In this document: piece by piece, positions 10,739 through 20,934 of the stretch
Position numbering within the stretch: position 1 is the stretch's first letter
How the letters are laid out: every line of letters begins with the position of its first letter
DNA from: Mantis religiosa
Taxonomy: Eukaryota; Arthropoda; Insecta; Mantodea; Mantidae
Direction of reading: 5' to 3'
DNA: 64,000 nt
Assembly (NCBI GenBank): GCA_030765055.1
Contig: CM060953.1
Location: 178,290,709-178,354,708, forward strand
Made by a program: the position numbers and the translations under genes
The notes under the pieces: model-generated
Seen by the model: only the letters and a program-made list of their open reading frames with translations
Told to the model about the DNA's origin: nothing
Databases searched by the model: none

Positions 10739-11736
10739 GTGCTCTACAAACTAATAGATGATGCTTTGAAACTACTCAACCTGCAAGAACCCAGCATACA
10801 ATTCACAGTGGAAACTGAAGAGGACTGTACTCTACCTTTTTTAGATCTTAAAATCAAAAAAAGCAATGAAAAACTAGAATTTGGCATTCATAGAAAAGCA
10901 ACACACACAGATAATTACATCAAAGCAAATAGTTTCAACCCAATTCCACACAAACATGCAACCATCAACAGTCTGACACACAGATTAGTAAATCTACCTC
11001 TCAGCCAGCAAGAATATCAAAACGAATACCATCAAATCTTAAAAACTGCAATTAAAAATGGATATGGAAAAAAAACCTTGTAGATAAAAAACTAAAATTA
11101 TTCAAACTTCAAAAGAGATTAAAACAGATCACAGCTCTCACACCAATAAAACAAGAAATTAGATTTGCTAAATTTACTTATCACCCCTGGGCCACAAAAA
11201 AGTTCCAAAAAATATTCAAGAAATACAATATAACATTGGCACCAAAAAACAATTACAACATTAAAAACCTACTTCACAGTAATAATACTGATAAGATAAA
11301 ACCAGAGGAAAAGTCAGGCATTTACAAGATTAAGTGTAAAGACTGTGAAAAAATTTACATAGGGAGGACAAAAAGAAACATAGCCACTAGAAAGAAAGAA
11401 CACTTCAGGCACTTAAGATACAAAAATATTGATAAGTCCGCAATAGCAGCTCATTTCTGGTCTGAAAATCATGAAATTGAAGATAACACAGAATTACTAA
11501 AATACGTACAAAAACATAGTGAACTCGTCATATGGGAGAGGATATACATAGAAAAGCATAAAAGCCAACTAATGAATTTTGAAATCCCGCTAGAAGAGAA
11601 TCCCACATTTAAGTTCATCACTAAACCCACAAATGGCAGCAACAACCCCAGAATTACCCACACCGCTGGATCTAACTTCAGTCGCACAATAGCCGTAGAT
11701 GCAAGCGATGATTTGCGAAACATGTCCTCAAAATAG
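10739..11736 (+). pseudogene. Penelope-like family 1, right arm (RT end and GIY-YIG)
   Basis: The first frame (to 11083) encodes the end of the RT domain, with CTLPFLDLKIKKSNEKLEFG and the motif SFNPIPHKHATINSLTHRLV. A one-base change in an A8 run near 11070 shifts the frame. The next frame gives LFKLQKRLKQITALTP, then the linker and a complete GIY-YIG domain with CKDCEKIYIGRTKRN, SAIAAHFWSENHEI and the catalytic-region glutamate in VIWERIYIEKH. The polymerase YxDD palm is not present. Confidence 0.85.
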
Positions 11737-12092
11737 GTACGAAAGTGAAGCAGATGTGTAAAAAATAGGACTCATCTATAATTTAATAATTATCAATTGG
11801 ATTATATTGGCAGTGGTAAGGTGGGAGGCATATTACCTCGTGTCCCATTTCAATTGCAAGTTGATCCAGCTGATACACTTTTTCTGTGTTTTTAAACAGA
11901 AGTACTCTTTGCAATAACTCATTTTAGTTTCTGTTTCCGAAAATTTTTTGAAGAACACGTACACCTTAAAAATAACACTTCGAGCCTGACTTTGCAATAC
12001 CTGCCTTTTTGACTTGCCACTAAATTCACTACAAGAAGCCATTGCACTATTTATTACTCTCCTGTTGTGTAAAGAACAACTGAATGATATTG

Positions 12093-12301
12093 ATCTGAAC
12101 TCTCCAGAGTAAACAAACACTTCTTATCATTCATAAACATAAGCATACAGCATTCCACAGATTAACAGGAAATGAAGTGTTTGCTCTTTCTCGAATTTAA
12201 CACCTTGACTTATTCACAGTATTTCTTTTATCACATCATGTCAGTAGTTTAAATTTCAGTTCTCAGTAGTTAAAAGTATAAGTACATACATACACACCAA
12301 C
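12093..12301 (-). repeat. Interspersed repeat, partial copy C
   Basis: A shorter tandem neighbour of copy B. It repeats the terminal GAACTCTC.AGAGTAAA, the CATTCATAAAC stretch, and the segment with TTTTATCACATCATGTCA.TA found in copies A and B. Confidence 0.6.
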
Positions 12302-12832
12302 CACTTTGAACTCTCTAGAGTAAATAGAGATTACGAACCATTCATAAACAAAGATATAATGTGACCAGACACGTTCTGCCAGGGCAGCAGGAAATTTATT
12401 ATTACCTCTCGTTCCAGTTGGCTTATTCAAAGTAATTCTTTTATCGCGTCATGTCAAATATTTATGTTTCAGTTCTGAGTAATTACAAATATACGTACAC
12501 GCATACATGCCAACCAATAATGATATTCATAGGTCGCGATTTATTGTTATAATACAGGTAATAGTGGTTTATTTGTATTAGAAAAACTATTTGAGCTAAA
12601 AATATGGGGTTTTCATGGTTATATTAGATACATTCCTCTCTACCTTCCACATGGATCAGTTTTAGCAAAATCTGAATTTTCTCTTAGAGCAAATAGTATT
12701 TCATACAGATTGATTAGGTTGGCGCTCCTCACACACCACTTAGCAGAAATGCAATACGACACCACTGCAGGACTCCGATTGGTTGCTGACCTAGTAGCGC
12801 TCAACGACAAACACCTTCCCATTTGAAACACA
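12302..12832 (-). repeat. Interspersed repeat, copy B
   Basis: The inverted counterpart of 2459-3020. Its reverse complement contains GGAAGGTAGAGAGGAATGT and a GGTTTTCA/TGAAAACC stretch in the same order, with scattered differences. It is inserted within the Tigger-like element. Confidence 0.7.
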
Positions 12833-12942
12833 TAATAGAAACTAGACGGTAGTAAAAAAGGCAGTGAGGTTCTGCTGTCACAGTTTAGTGTATCGCTTAC
12901 GAGCAGTGTGATCTTGCATCCGCTTTAACAATAGAAGTGAAT

Positions 12943-13335
12943 TTACCAATGTTTTGGCTTGACTCGAAATAAAGAACCAATATCTCTGTTTGCTACTGCT
13001 TGTGCATGGGTCAGAACCACAGCTAGTTCATCAACACACTCTGAATCTGAATACTCTTCACTTTTATTTTCAGTAACACTGCATGATACAATATCTTCCT
13101 CTGTATTTAGTTTATAACCTCCATCATTATTAATGTCTTCATCATCAGAACAGTCATCAATATTTTTAAAAATGTCTATGAAATCTTCCACACTTATTAT
13201 TTGTTCTTCTTCAATCCTGTTTTCTGGCAAGTAACATACACAAGCCACAACATTTATCCATGACTTTATCAAAGTTTCTCTTCCAACATGGTCCCAAGCA
13301 GGTGGGGTGAGTGCAATGAATTCACCCACTGACAA
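12943..13335 (-). pseudogene. Tigger/CENP-B-like transposase C-terminal fragment
   Basis: About 130 codons. AWDHVGRETLIKSWINVV matches the conserved helix after the DDE catalytic domain of Tigger transposases (AW..V...TI..SW...). It is followed by an acidic tail (DCSDDEDINNDGG). The DNA-binding and catalytic domains are missing. A similar tail occurs at 28973-29260. It lies inside the 8462-14869 element, in the same orientation implied by its termini. Confidence 0.7.
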
Positions 13336-13442
13336 CAGAATTCGAGTAATGTACCTACAGAGAATAATAATTTATTGTGTATAAAACAAGTCTTCATTTA
13401 CTATTCTAAAAACCACATTTCATTTACTACACTAAACAACTA

Positions 13443-13668
13443 TTTTTTTTTTTTAAATTTACGTCCTCCAATGTTAAGTCATATCGGACGGTGAGTGAAT
13501 TGGGTGAAATTATGCTCAAATGAGTCCAAGGTCCAAGAAGCTTGAAGGATAAGGGAAAACCCCGGAAAAACCTTATCCAGGTAACTCACCCTGACCAAGA
13601 TTAGAACTCGGGTCCTCTTGAATGTGAGGCAGACATGCAACCATCTACACGACCGAGGTGGGCGCACT
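13443..13668 (-). mobile_element. tRNA-derived SINE, family 2
   Basis: On the minus strand the head has a pol III B box (GAGTTCTAATCTTGG type), a body with CCAGGTAAGG/CCGGGGTTTTCCC-like sequence, and an A-rich 3' end, which appears as a T run at 13443-13454. The same unit appears at 18038, 30028, 32087, 39340 and 55917. Confidence 0.8.
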
Positions 13669-13863
13669 ACACAACATAACTATATTTATTAAATTATAGA
13701 TGAGTTTTATTTATTACACATCAGCTTCACTTACCTACCTATATTGAGGACATGTTTCGCAAATCATCATTCGCATCATCGGCTCTAATGCGACTAAAGC
13801 TTGATCCTGTGGTGTGGATAGTTCTGGAGTTGCTGCTGCCATCTGTTGATTTTGTGATGAATT

Positions 13864-14293
13864 TCAATGTGGGCTGTCTTCTGGTGGGATTATGAAGTTC
13901 ATAACTCGGTTTTTATGTTTTTCTATGCATATTCTCTCACATATGACGAGTTCACTATGTTTTTGTACGTATTTTAGTAATTTGGTGCTATCTTCAATTT
14001 CATGATTTTCAGACCAGAAATGAGCTGCTGTTGCGGACTTATCAATATTTTTGTATATTAAGTGCCTAAAATGTTCTTTCTTTCTAGTGTATATATTGTA
14101 TTTCTTGAATATTTTTTGGAACTTTTTTGTGGCCCAGGGGTGGTAAGTAAATTCAGCAAATCTAATTTCTTGTTTCATTGGTGAAAGAGCTGTAATCTGT
14201 TTTAATGTTTTATGAACTTTGAATGATTTTATTTTTTATCTAAAAGGCTTTTTCCATGTCCATTTTCAATTGCAGTTTTTAAGATTTGATGGT
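13864..14293 (-). pseudogene. Penelope-like family 1, left arm, internally deleted
   Basis: The arm contains RFAEFTYHPWATKKFQKIFK followed directly by TRKKEHFRHL. The linker, the GIY and YIG strands and the C-x2-C pair have been deleted. The downstream SATAAHFWSENHEI and MNFIIPPED segments remain. Beyond it, broken frames give KTAIENGHGKSLLDKK from the RT end. Non-functional. Confidence 0.75.
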
Positions 14294-14299
14294 ATTATT

Positions 14300-14731
14300 T
14301 TTGATGAAGAAAAGACAGGCATTTACAGATTAAGTGTAAAGACTTTGAAAAAATTTACATAGGGAGGACAAAAAGAAATATAGGCATAGAAAGAAAGAAC
14401 ATTTTAGGCACCTAAGATACAAACATATTGATAAGTCCGCAATAGCAGCTCATTTCTGGACTGCAAATCATGAAATTGAAGAGAGCACCAAATTTCTAAA
14501 ATACGTACAAAAACATAGTGAACTTATATGGGAGAGAATATACATAGAAAAACATAAAAACCAACTAATGAACTTTGAAATCCCGCCAGAAGACAACCCC
14601 ACATTTAAATTCATCACAAAATCAACAGATGGCAGCAGCAACTCCAGAACTAACCACACCACTGGATCAAGCTTCAGTGGCATTAGAGCCGATGATGCGA
14701 ACGATGGTTCATGAAACATATCCTCAATATA
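14300..14731 (+). pseudogene. Penelope-like family 1, right arm (GIY-YIG fragment)
   Basis: Starts within the GIY-YIG domain (KTGIYRL) and quickly loses frame. Segments matching AIAAHFW.ANHEIEE and the C-terminal NSRTNHTTGSSFS region can be followed to about 14715. A hammerhead-like core with one change (CCGATGA, stem II, GAA, ACATAT) overlaps its end at about 14694-14726. Confidence 0.7.
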
Positions 14732-15299
14732 GGTACGTAAGTGAAGCTGATGTGTAATAAATATGACTCATCTATAATTCAATAATTATTTCGCTTCACT
14801 GTGATGTTCCAATACAGTTAAATTAACTATATTTTTTCAAAACTGGTCCGGGTTAACGAGGTTTTATTGTACCCTTGAGGGATTCCATATATATTACAAA
14901 ACAAACTACAATAGCCTTTTGTTAATTCAATGTATTTGCAATTCAAATAAAGGAGTTATCCCACTGAAATTCCTACTTAAAAAAATATTAAGAATGCATA
15001 TTTATTTAATTTGAAGTATGAAATTAACATTGGATGATTCAAAGTCAAAATTTAAGTAATTTAAAAAATTTTTGTAAGTATATGCTAAGAAATTTCAAAA
15101 TAATGTTCACGGAGACTCTGTGACTTTCATTTTGGGGGGTACTGTGTTTGCTAAGGTCAAGCAGGTAAATATAAGAGAAGAATGGTGATGCATGGAGTTA
15201 CCATGAAGATCAGCCTGCTTTTGTTCTTAGGAATGAGTACACTGTTCTTGTATTCACTAATCCAACACTTTATCATACAAAAAAACACATGAAATTAAA

Positions 15300-16060
15300 T
15301 GAGCAGGTCATTGTGTCGTTTTCTTTTTAGTCTTCTATTTTGCGGTTGTGGAGGAGGGTGTAGGAAAATGTCTTGTAGCAGTGGATTTGGATGATTGGCA
15401 GAAGTTTGGTGTAGTCTGGTGTAGCTTGTCCTGATGACATCCATCACTTCTGGTATGTTCAGGTCACTGTGAAGTGTGGTGTTGCTAACATACCATGGGG
15501 CACCTGTGGTGAATATTACGTATCTGTTCTGGATTACTTGGATTCTTTTTACTTGTGACGCAGCAGCAGCAGAGCCCCATATAGAGCAACTATATTTGCA
15601 AGTAGGTTTAATAAGTGAGTTGTATAGTTGTAAGTCACCACAAATGGTGTATCTCGGATGCGAGAGCCCTTAGTGGTCTACCTGGGAAATATACGAGTTA
15701 AATGGGGAATTTAATGTCAGGACAGCATGTTGGCCATGGTAGCTCAATGGGTTAGAGCGACTGGACAGAAACCAGGAGATATGTGGTTCAAATCCTGGCC
15801 ATGGCATTGAATTTTTCATGTTGACTATCAAAGACCTTAGTCTATACACGGCTAGTGTGGAGAAATGATTAATTTCCATCAATTAACTAAAATAACTAAA
15901 ATAATGTATAGAATGTGTTTATACAGCATTGCAAGAGGTGATTTTGACCGCATTATGTGTTTGATTTGTTGGATTCTGTATCTTAGTCTTGACAGAAGAT
16001 ATGTGATGTGGAGATTCCAGGTTAGTTTACTGTCCAGTATGAGGCCAAGGTAACTGACTG
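15300..16060 (-). pseudogene. Jockey-like LINE ORF2 C-terminus, split by a tRNA-like repeat
   Basis: Minus-strand frames give VSYLGLILDSKLTWNLHI and SRLRYRIQQIKHIMRSKSPL (15920-16060). After the interruption they give KRIQVIQNRYVIFTTGAPWY and LHSDLNIPEVMDVIR, then a tail ending RRLKRKRHNDLL (15310-15640). This is the post-RT region and C-terminal tail of a jockey-clade element. A tRNA-derived repeat (15628-15890) separates the two halves. The polymerase palm is missing. Confidence 0.75.
15628..15890 (+). mobile_element. tRNA-like repeat family 1, single unit
   Basis: Contains TAGCTCAATGGGTTAGAGC (A box) and GTGGTTCAAATCCTGG (B box) about 45 nt apart, then the constant tail GGCATTGAATTTTTCA and ACACGGCTAGTGTG. 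It is inserted in a LINE fragment. Confidence 0.8.
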
Positions 16061-16072
16061 AGCAGTGGATAT

Positions 16073-16367
16073 ATATATTTTTTGTTCTTTTGTTTTTGTG
16101 CTAATATAATGTCGATGGCCAGCTGAGGATAGAGGCAAAGTCTCTGAAACATGTTCCGGAAAAATTTAAAAGTAAGTGTTGTTTAGTGTCATTAATCGAC
16201 TCCCTTTAAATTTAATATAATGTTTGTTAATATTTAAATGTAACTGATGTAGGATTGTTATTGAACAGCATCCTAACACATGCTTCAAGTTATGTAACAT
16301 TACTCTTGCTCACAACTGTATGTACCATAATGTATTTGGATACAATAAAGTTTATCGATAAAAAAAA
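16073..16367 (+). mobile_element. Terminal-repeat-like segment with hammerhead motif and poly(A) end
   Basis: Carries a hammerhead-like core (16113-16165). Its following sequence (AAAATTTAAAAGT..GTTGTTTAGTGTCA) is shared with 30480-30540, next to a Penelope-like copy. The right end has CAATAAAG and an A8 run (16343-16367), consistent with a polyadenylated retroelement 3' end. Confidence 0.45.
16113..16165 (+). ncRNA. Hammerhead-ribozyme-like motif with complete core
   Basis: CTGAGGA (16123-16129), one U, stem II AGAG/CTCT, GAA (16146-16148), the palindrome ACATGT (16149-16154), U as the cleavage-site base, then CCGG. Stem I pairs CCAG with CCGG at three of four positions. All invariant core bases are present. 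Confidence 0.6.
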
Positions 16368-16439
16368 GTGCTGAAAAGATATCCGGTTTTTCAGAATTCA
16401 TTTAGCAGCATTCATATGTTTATATTAAATATTGTGGTC

Positions 16440-17060
16440 ACAATGTCAAAGTATGGAACTAAAAAAGTTTAACACTAAATACAAAAGTTGTGGTGTTTAG
16501 AGAAGTAGAGAAAGAAGAAGAGAAGGTCAATTGCTAAAGAATATGGAATAAATTATCAACATACATAAGAACAAAGAAACAATCACAGAGCTGAAATCAA
16601 CATGGCAGAGAGAAGAGAAAATGAATAAGAGACAGCAAATTTCCGGGTACTTTTGAAGTGATTTAAACAATCACATGACCAAACAATTCTGATAAGTGGT
16701 AAACTTCTGCGTGCCAAAGCAGAAGAATTTGATGCAAAAATAGGACTAAAAATTTCAAAGCAAGTTCTGGATGATGTACAAAATTCAGAAAAACAAATGG
16801 CATTTCTTTTAAAAATGTGTGCAGTGAAAAAGAATCAGGATGTGTTCAACATGGATGAAACAGGCCTGTTCAAGTGTATGCCAAACAAAACCTTCACATT
16901 TAAAGGTGAGAGATGTAGTGGTAGGAAGAACAGCAAGGAGGGAGCAACAGTATCGGTTGACACCGACATGGATGGCTCACAGAAATTACTGTTACTAATA
17001 GGGAAACCAATGATTCAAGATGTTTCAAGTGCAAGAAGTCTTCCAATATGAAGCTAACAG
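16440..17060 (+). pseudogene. Tigger/CENP-B-like transposase fragment
   Basis: The frame 16797-17051 contains VFNMDETGLFKCMPNKTFTF and then GATVSVDTDMDGSQKLLLLI. The DETGLF motif holds the first catalytic Asp of Tigger transposases. Upstream broken frames (RRSIAKEYGIN, STWQREEKMNKRQ-like) match the N-terminal CENP-B-type DNA-binding region. Stops occur before and after, and the second and third catalytic acidic residues are lost. Confidence 0.7.
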
Positions 17061-17299
17061 AAGAGCATGGATACTGTCAAATTGTGGCTTGCAACTGGAG
17101 ACAAAATGTTACAGGGTCAATAAGAAAATTGACAACAGTACAGCCCACAACAATGTATCAAAATAATCTACTTTCCATTTAATATGAGCTCAGCTGTGGA
17201 GCCTAGTGATCAAGAAGTGATACAAAATAATAAGATATTTATCAATGGCAGGATATTCTTAAAATCTCTTAAAATACCATAATAAAAAAATTATTCTCC

Positions 17300-17957
17300 T
17301 CGAAGCTAATCAAGTGCTGAAAATCTTAGACTCTGGTCCCTCCTTATACAACTGTTGTAATAGTAACATGTAATAATCATATTGGTAGTATGTAAATGTA
17401 ACTATGTTAGCAGTGAGAAAAGACTGTTGTTTTTGCATCATGCCCTAATGGATGAATGGATGACACACAAAGTAATAAATTAACATAAAAATTATTTACA
17501 GTGTACTGTTCCAAAGCCCATGTATTGTGCAAGATTAAAAATAAGAAAAAAAATAATAACAACAGTTATGAGCCAAGAACATAAAAGCAAGAAACAAAGT
17601 GATAAAAACTGTAAGTATAAAGTGTGTGGTGTGCAAGGGAAAAAGTGAAATCTAAAACAGCAAATAAAAAGTAAAAGCATGGAAACAACTACAGATGAAG
17701 TTGCAATCCCATAATTAAAAAATGCAGATACCTATCCACTGTGGCAACTGGAAATATAAATGTTGTTTCATGAAAGAAGGTTACATGAGTTAACAAGCAA
17801 AGAAAGAAAAACTGCCATAGAAGGATGGAAGATTAGGATGCAAAAGCACAGTGTATGAATCCCAGAACACTGGATAATAATGTGAAGTTTTTTTTTGTAA
17901 TTTACATCTTCCAAAGTATAAACTTGAAAGAAGCGTAGGGACAATGAAGCACAAATT
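17300..17957. other. Unassigned intronic sequence
   Basis: Only short frames without recognisable content. No shared repeat was noticed. Confidence 0.4.
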
Positions 17958-18037
17958 AGTACAAAAGTGAATCGAGTTGACATGTTTCAAGAGCTCTTGC
18001 TCCTATCATCAGCTGATACTCGATTCACTTTTGTACT
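17958..18037 (-). ncRNA. Hammerhead ribozyme, apparently intact core, 20-bp stem I
   Basis: On the minus strand 18037-18018 and 17977-17958 form a perfect 20-bp outer stem. Between them, in order, are ATCAG, CTGATGA (18012-18006), one U, a 6-bp stem II (AGGAGC/GCTCTT, one GU pair, loop AAGA), GAA (17988-17986), the palindrome ACATGT (17985-17980), C (17979, expected cleavage base) and A. Every invariant hammerhead nucleotide (C3 U4 G5 A6, G8 A9, G12 A13 A14, A15.1-U16.1, H17) is present. The self-complementary stem III without a loop is the form proposed to work as a dimer in Penelope-like elements. No ORF adjoins it; a family 2 SINE abuts on the right. Confidence 0.75.
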
Positions 18038-18262
18038 ACATCTTCCAACCTTAAATCATATCGGACGATGAATGAAATTGGTGAAATGATGCTCAAATGA
18101 GTCTGAGGTCCATGGAGCTTGGAGTTACCAGACATTTGTCTTTAAGGATAAGGGAAAACCCTGGAAAAAACTGTATCTAGGTAACTCACCCTGACTGAGA
18201 TTCGAACTCGGGACCTCTTGAACGTGAGGCAGACATGCTACCACTCACACTACTGAGGCTAG
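18038..18262 (-). mobile_element. tRNA-derived SINE, family 2
   Basis: The minus-strand unit has the B box GAGTTCGAATCTCAG, the head GTGAGTGGTAGCATGTCTGC, and a body with AAGG/CCTTATCC and CATCATTTCACCAATTTC. It abuts the hammerhead hairpin directly. Confidence 0.8.
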
Positions 18263-18403
18263 CCAATATATAATAATGTGAAGGCCCATATTCTTCCATG
18301 TGAGTCATCTAAGGAAATGTGGGACACCTTAAAATCAATAAACAGGAAAGAAACCACTCAACAGAGTCAACTGCAAACAGAATTCAATTATAAATATGAT
18401 ATA

Positions 18404-19667
18404 GGGTCGGCTGATTAAGACCTGGGCCTCAAAATGTAAAAACATTTTAAAAAATTTTGTTTATTTCTCAACATAATCTCCAGAAAGGCTTAATACATAT
18501 ATCATATCAGTGTTCTAATTTAATTAACCATTTCTGTAGTGCAATTTATCATGGTCCTCAAATTAGCTGTTTACTGCATCAATGACCTCCTCTTTGCTGT
18601 GAAATCTTCGTCTTCCAAGAAATTTTTTGAGGTTCAGGAACAGGTGGTAGTCACTGGGTGCTAGATGTGGCAAATAGGGTGGATGTTCAAGCAACTCAAA
18701 CTTTAATTTACACATTTTTCCCATTGCAATGGCTGAATGATGGCTGGAGCACTGTCTTAAAGAAACAAAATCTTTTTCTTTGACAATTGGGGTCTTTTTC
18801 TTTTCACCTCATCACTCAAACGTTGCAGGAAGTTTGCGCAGTAGTCACCAGAATACTTTTACCCTTGTCCAAGTAATCAATAAAAATAATTTCCTCTGCA
18901 TCCCAGAAAATAATTGCCATAATCTTGTTAGCTGACAAAATTGACTTTGCCTTTTTTGGAGTTGGTTCACCTGGTGCAATCCACTGTTTTGGCTATGATT
19001 TACTTTCTGGTGTTGTAATGTATCCAAGTTTTATCCATGATGATAAGCCATCTCAAAAATTCACTGGAATTTTTATGGTAGAGCTCCAAATTCTTAACAG
19101 GAACAGTTTTTCTTTGCAATTTTTGATCAAGTGTCAACAAATACAGCACCCATCTTGCACAAACCTTGTGAAACCCCAAAACATTATTTAAAATACTATG
19201 TGTGCATTCTTTTGATATGTTTACAGCCTCTGCTATCTCAAACAACTCTAATCTGTGGACTTCCAGTACTAATGATGAATTGTTTCAATGATCTCTGGAG
19301 TTGGTTGTGACTTCCACAGGGCATCCAGAGCTATCACTAGTGCTTGTACATTCCATTTTAAACTCTGCAACCCACATTTTATGTATATGAAGGGGCAGAG
19401 TCTTTCAATGTACTGTCCATTTTCTCTTTGATTTCTTTAGGCATTAAGCCTTTCATATCGATGTATTTTATAACTGCTCATCCTTCCAAACCTTCCATTT
19501 TCGTGAAACCTCTACACTTGTCTTCTTTAAACTGCTGTCATTCAAAGCCCAAACAAATTGACCTGTAACTATGGATAAAAGCTAGTCTAGAGTTAAACTA
19601 TATGATGCTGTCAAACTGGCCCAGTGGCACCATCTCATTGTGAGGCCCAGGACTTATCAGCTGACCC
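18404..19667 (-). pseudogene. Dead mariner transposon (SETMAR-like family), minus strand
   Basis: The ends GGGTCGGCTGATTAAGACCT (18404) and the inverse of TTATCAGCTGACCC (to 19667) are the terminal inverted repeats, with TA on the left side. Broken minus-strand frames give MDKTWIHYNTRK (first catalytic Asp region), WIAPGEPTPKKAKS and FWDAEEIIFIDYLDKGKS. The second Asp motif (HQDNAPAH in the family) is scrambled, and stops are frequent. Helix-turn-helix remnants lie at 19000-19560. Confidence 0.75.
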
Positions 19668-20520
19668 TTGTATTATTCCTTTATTTCTGCACCAATTCTT
19701 GAAAGAAATGTACAGTACATTGAAAGATTCTGCCCCTTCATATGCAATGATTAAAAGGTGGGTTGTAGAGTTTAAAATGGGACATACAAGCACTCCTGAT
19801 GAGCCTTGCTCTGGATGCCCTGTGTTAGTCACAAATTCAGAGATCATTCAAAAAATTGATTATTTAGTACTGGAAGATCACAGATTGAAGTTGTTTGAGA
19901 GAGCAGAAGCTGCAAACATATAAAAAGAATGTGCAGGTAATACTTTAAGTAATGTTATGGGGTTTCACAAGGTCCGTGCAACATGGTGCCATGTCTGACA
20001 CCTGATCAAAAGTTGTAAAGAAAAACTGTTACTTTTAAGAATTTGGAGCCCTACCGTAAAAATCCCATTAAATTTTTGAGACGGGTTATTACCATGTATG
20101 AAACTTGCATACCTCACTACACTCCAGAAAGCAAATCACAGTCAAAACAGTGGATTGTGCCAGGTGAGCTGATTCCAAAAAAGGCAAACTCAAATTTTGT
20201 CAGCTAACAAGGTTATGGCAAATGTTTTCTGGGATGCACAGGGAATTTGATTGATTACTTGGAAAAAGATAAAAGTATCCTGGTGACCACTACGCAAGCT
20301 TACTGCAACATTTGAGTGATGGTGAAAAGAAAAAATCTTGTTTCTTCACGACAATGCTCTGGCACATTGTTCAGGCATTGCAATGGAAAAAACGTGTGAA
20401 TTAAGTTTGAACTGCTTTAACATTCACCCTGTTCACCAAATCTAGCACCCAGTGACTACCACCTGTTGGTATATTTAAGTGGAGAAAATTATATACAAGG
20501 TTGACCCATTTGCTTAATTT
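19668..20520 (+). pseudogene. Second, 5'-truncated mariner of the same family, plus strand
   Basis: The frame 19686-19920 gives LHQFLKEMYSTLKDSAPSYA and KRWVVEFKMGHTSTPDEPCS, the N-terminal HTH region. Later broken frames give FWDAQGI and ILFLHDNALAHCSGIAMEK (second Asp motif). It has no left terminal repeat: it starts exactly where the right terminal repeat of the minus-strand copy ends. Many stops. Confidence 0.7.
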
Positions 20521-20685
20521 TAATAGCTGACATGTGGCAGACAGCAGAGTGGTTTTTCCACCCCAACAATGCATCTGCTTAAACACTAAATACTTACTGA
20601 GTATTAAGAATGGAGAAGAACAGACGTGCAGTAGAGTTTCTCCTATGGAAGTGAGGAAAAAGGATCCAAGTAACATGGCAACCAC

Positions 20686-20934
20686 AAAACTATTTTTAGT
20701 TGGTTTATTGATACTTGTCACTTTTTTATATTATTGAGAGACTGGTTTCAAAGGCAATCACCTCCATTTTCAATCTCTTTACAACAACTCTTTCCAAGAG
20801 TTTCCATTTTCAATCTCTTGGAAAGAGTTGTTGTAAAGAGATTGAAAATGGAGGCAATTGCCTTTGAAACTAGTCTCTCAATAATATAAAAGAGTAAGTG
20901 ACGAGTATCAATAAACCAACTAAAAACAGTTTTT
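20686..20934. repeat. ~115-bp-arm inverted repeat carrying hammerhead-like motifs
   Basis: Arms 20686-20800 and 20815-20934 are near-perfect inverted repeats. Each arm has a hammerhead-like layout. In the right arm it is GAGA stem I, TTGAAAA (20842-20848), one U, stem II GGAGGC/GCCTTT with loop AATT, GAA, ACTAGT, C, TCTC. Positions 3 and 8 of the core are U and A instead of C and G. The outer part of each arm (GTGAC.AGTATCAATAAA) matches the Penelope-like terminal repeat at 5873-5949. Confidence 0.6.

Larger units (their letters stand above)
10050..11807. mobile_element. Penelope-like family 1 insertion, head-to-head inverted pair with 15-bp TSD
   Basis: The motif TCAATTGGATTATAT occurs at 10050-10064 and 11793-11807 and flanks a 1728-bp insertion. 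The insertion contains a minus-strand copy (10065-10738) directly joined to a plus-strand copy (10739-11792). Both arms end outward with the same 3' UTR, so the pair was integrated as one unit. Confidence 0.85.
13677..14834. mobile_element. Second Penelope-like inverted pair, 11-bp TSD
   Basis: TAACTATATTT at 13677-13687 and 14824-14834 flanks a minus copy (13688-about 14293) joined to a plus copy (about 14300-14823). Both have family 1 3' UTRs pointing outward. This is the same architecture as the 10050-11807 insertion, but with different arm lengths and a different junction, so it is an independent event. Confidence 0.8.
8462..14869 (-). mobile_element. Tigger/pogo-like DNA transposon split by nested insertions
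   Basis: The left end CAGTAAAACCACATTTACCC and the right end (14843-14869, read in reverse as CAATAAAACCTCGTTAACCC) are matching terminal inverted repeats. Each is flanked by TA (8460-8461 and 14870-14871), the target duplication of the Tc1/mariner/pogo superfamily. A transposase C-terminus remains at 12943-13335. Inserted inside are a hAT-like MITE, two Penelope-like inverted pairs, a SINE and an interspersed repeat, which makes a 6.4-kb stack. The element is dead. Confidence 0.75.
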
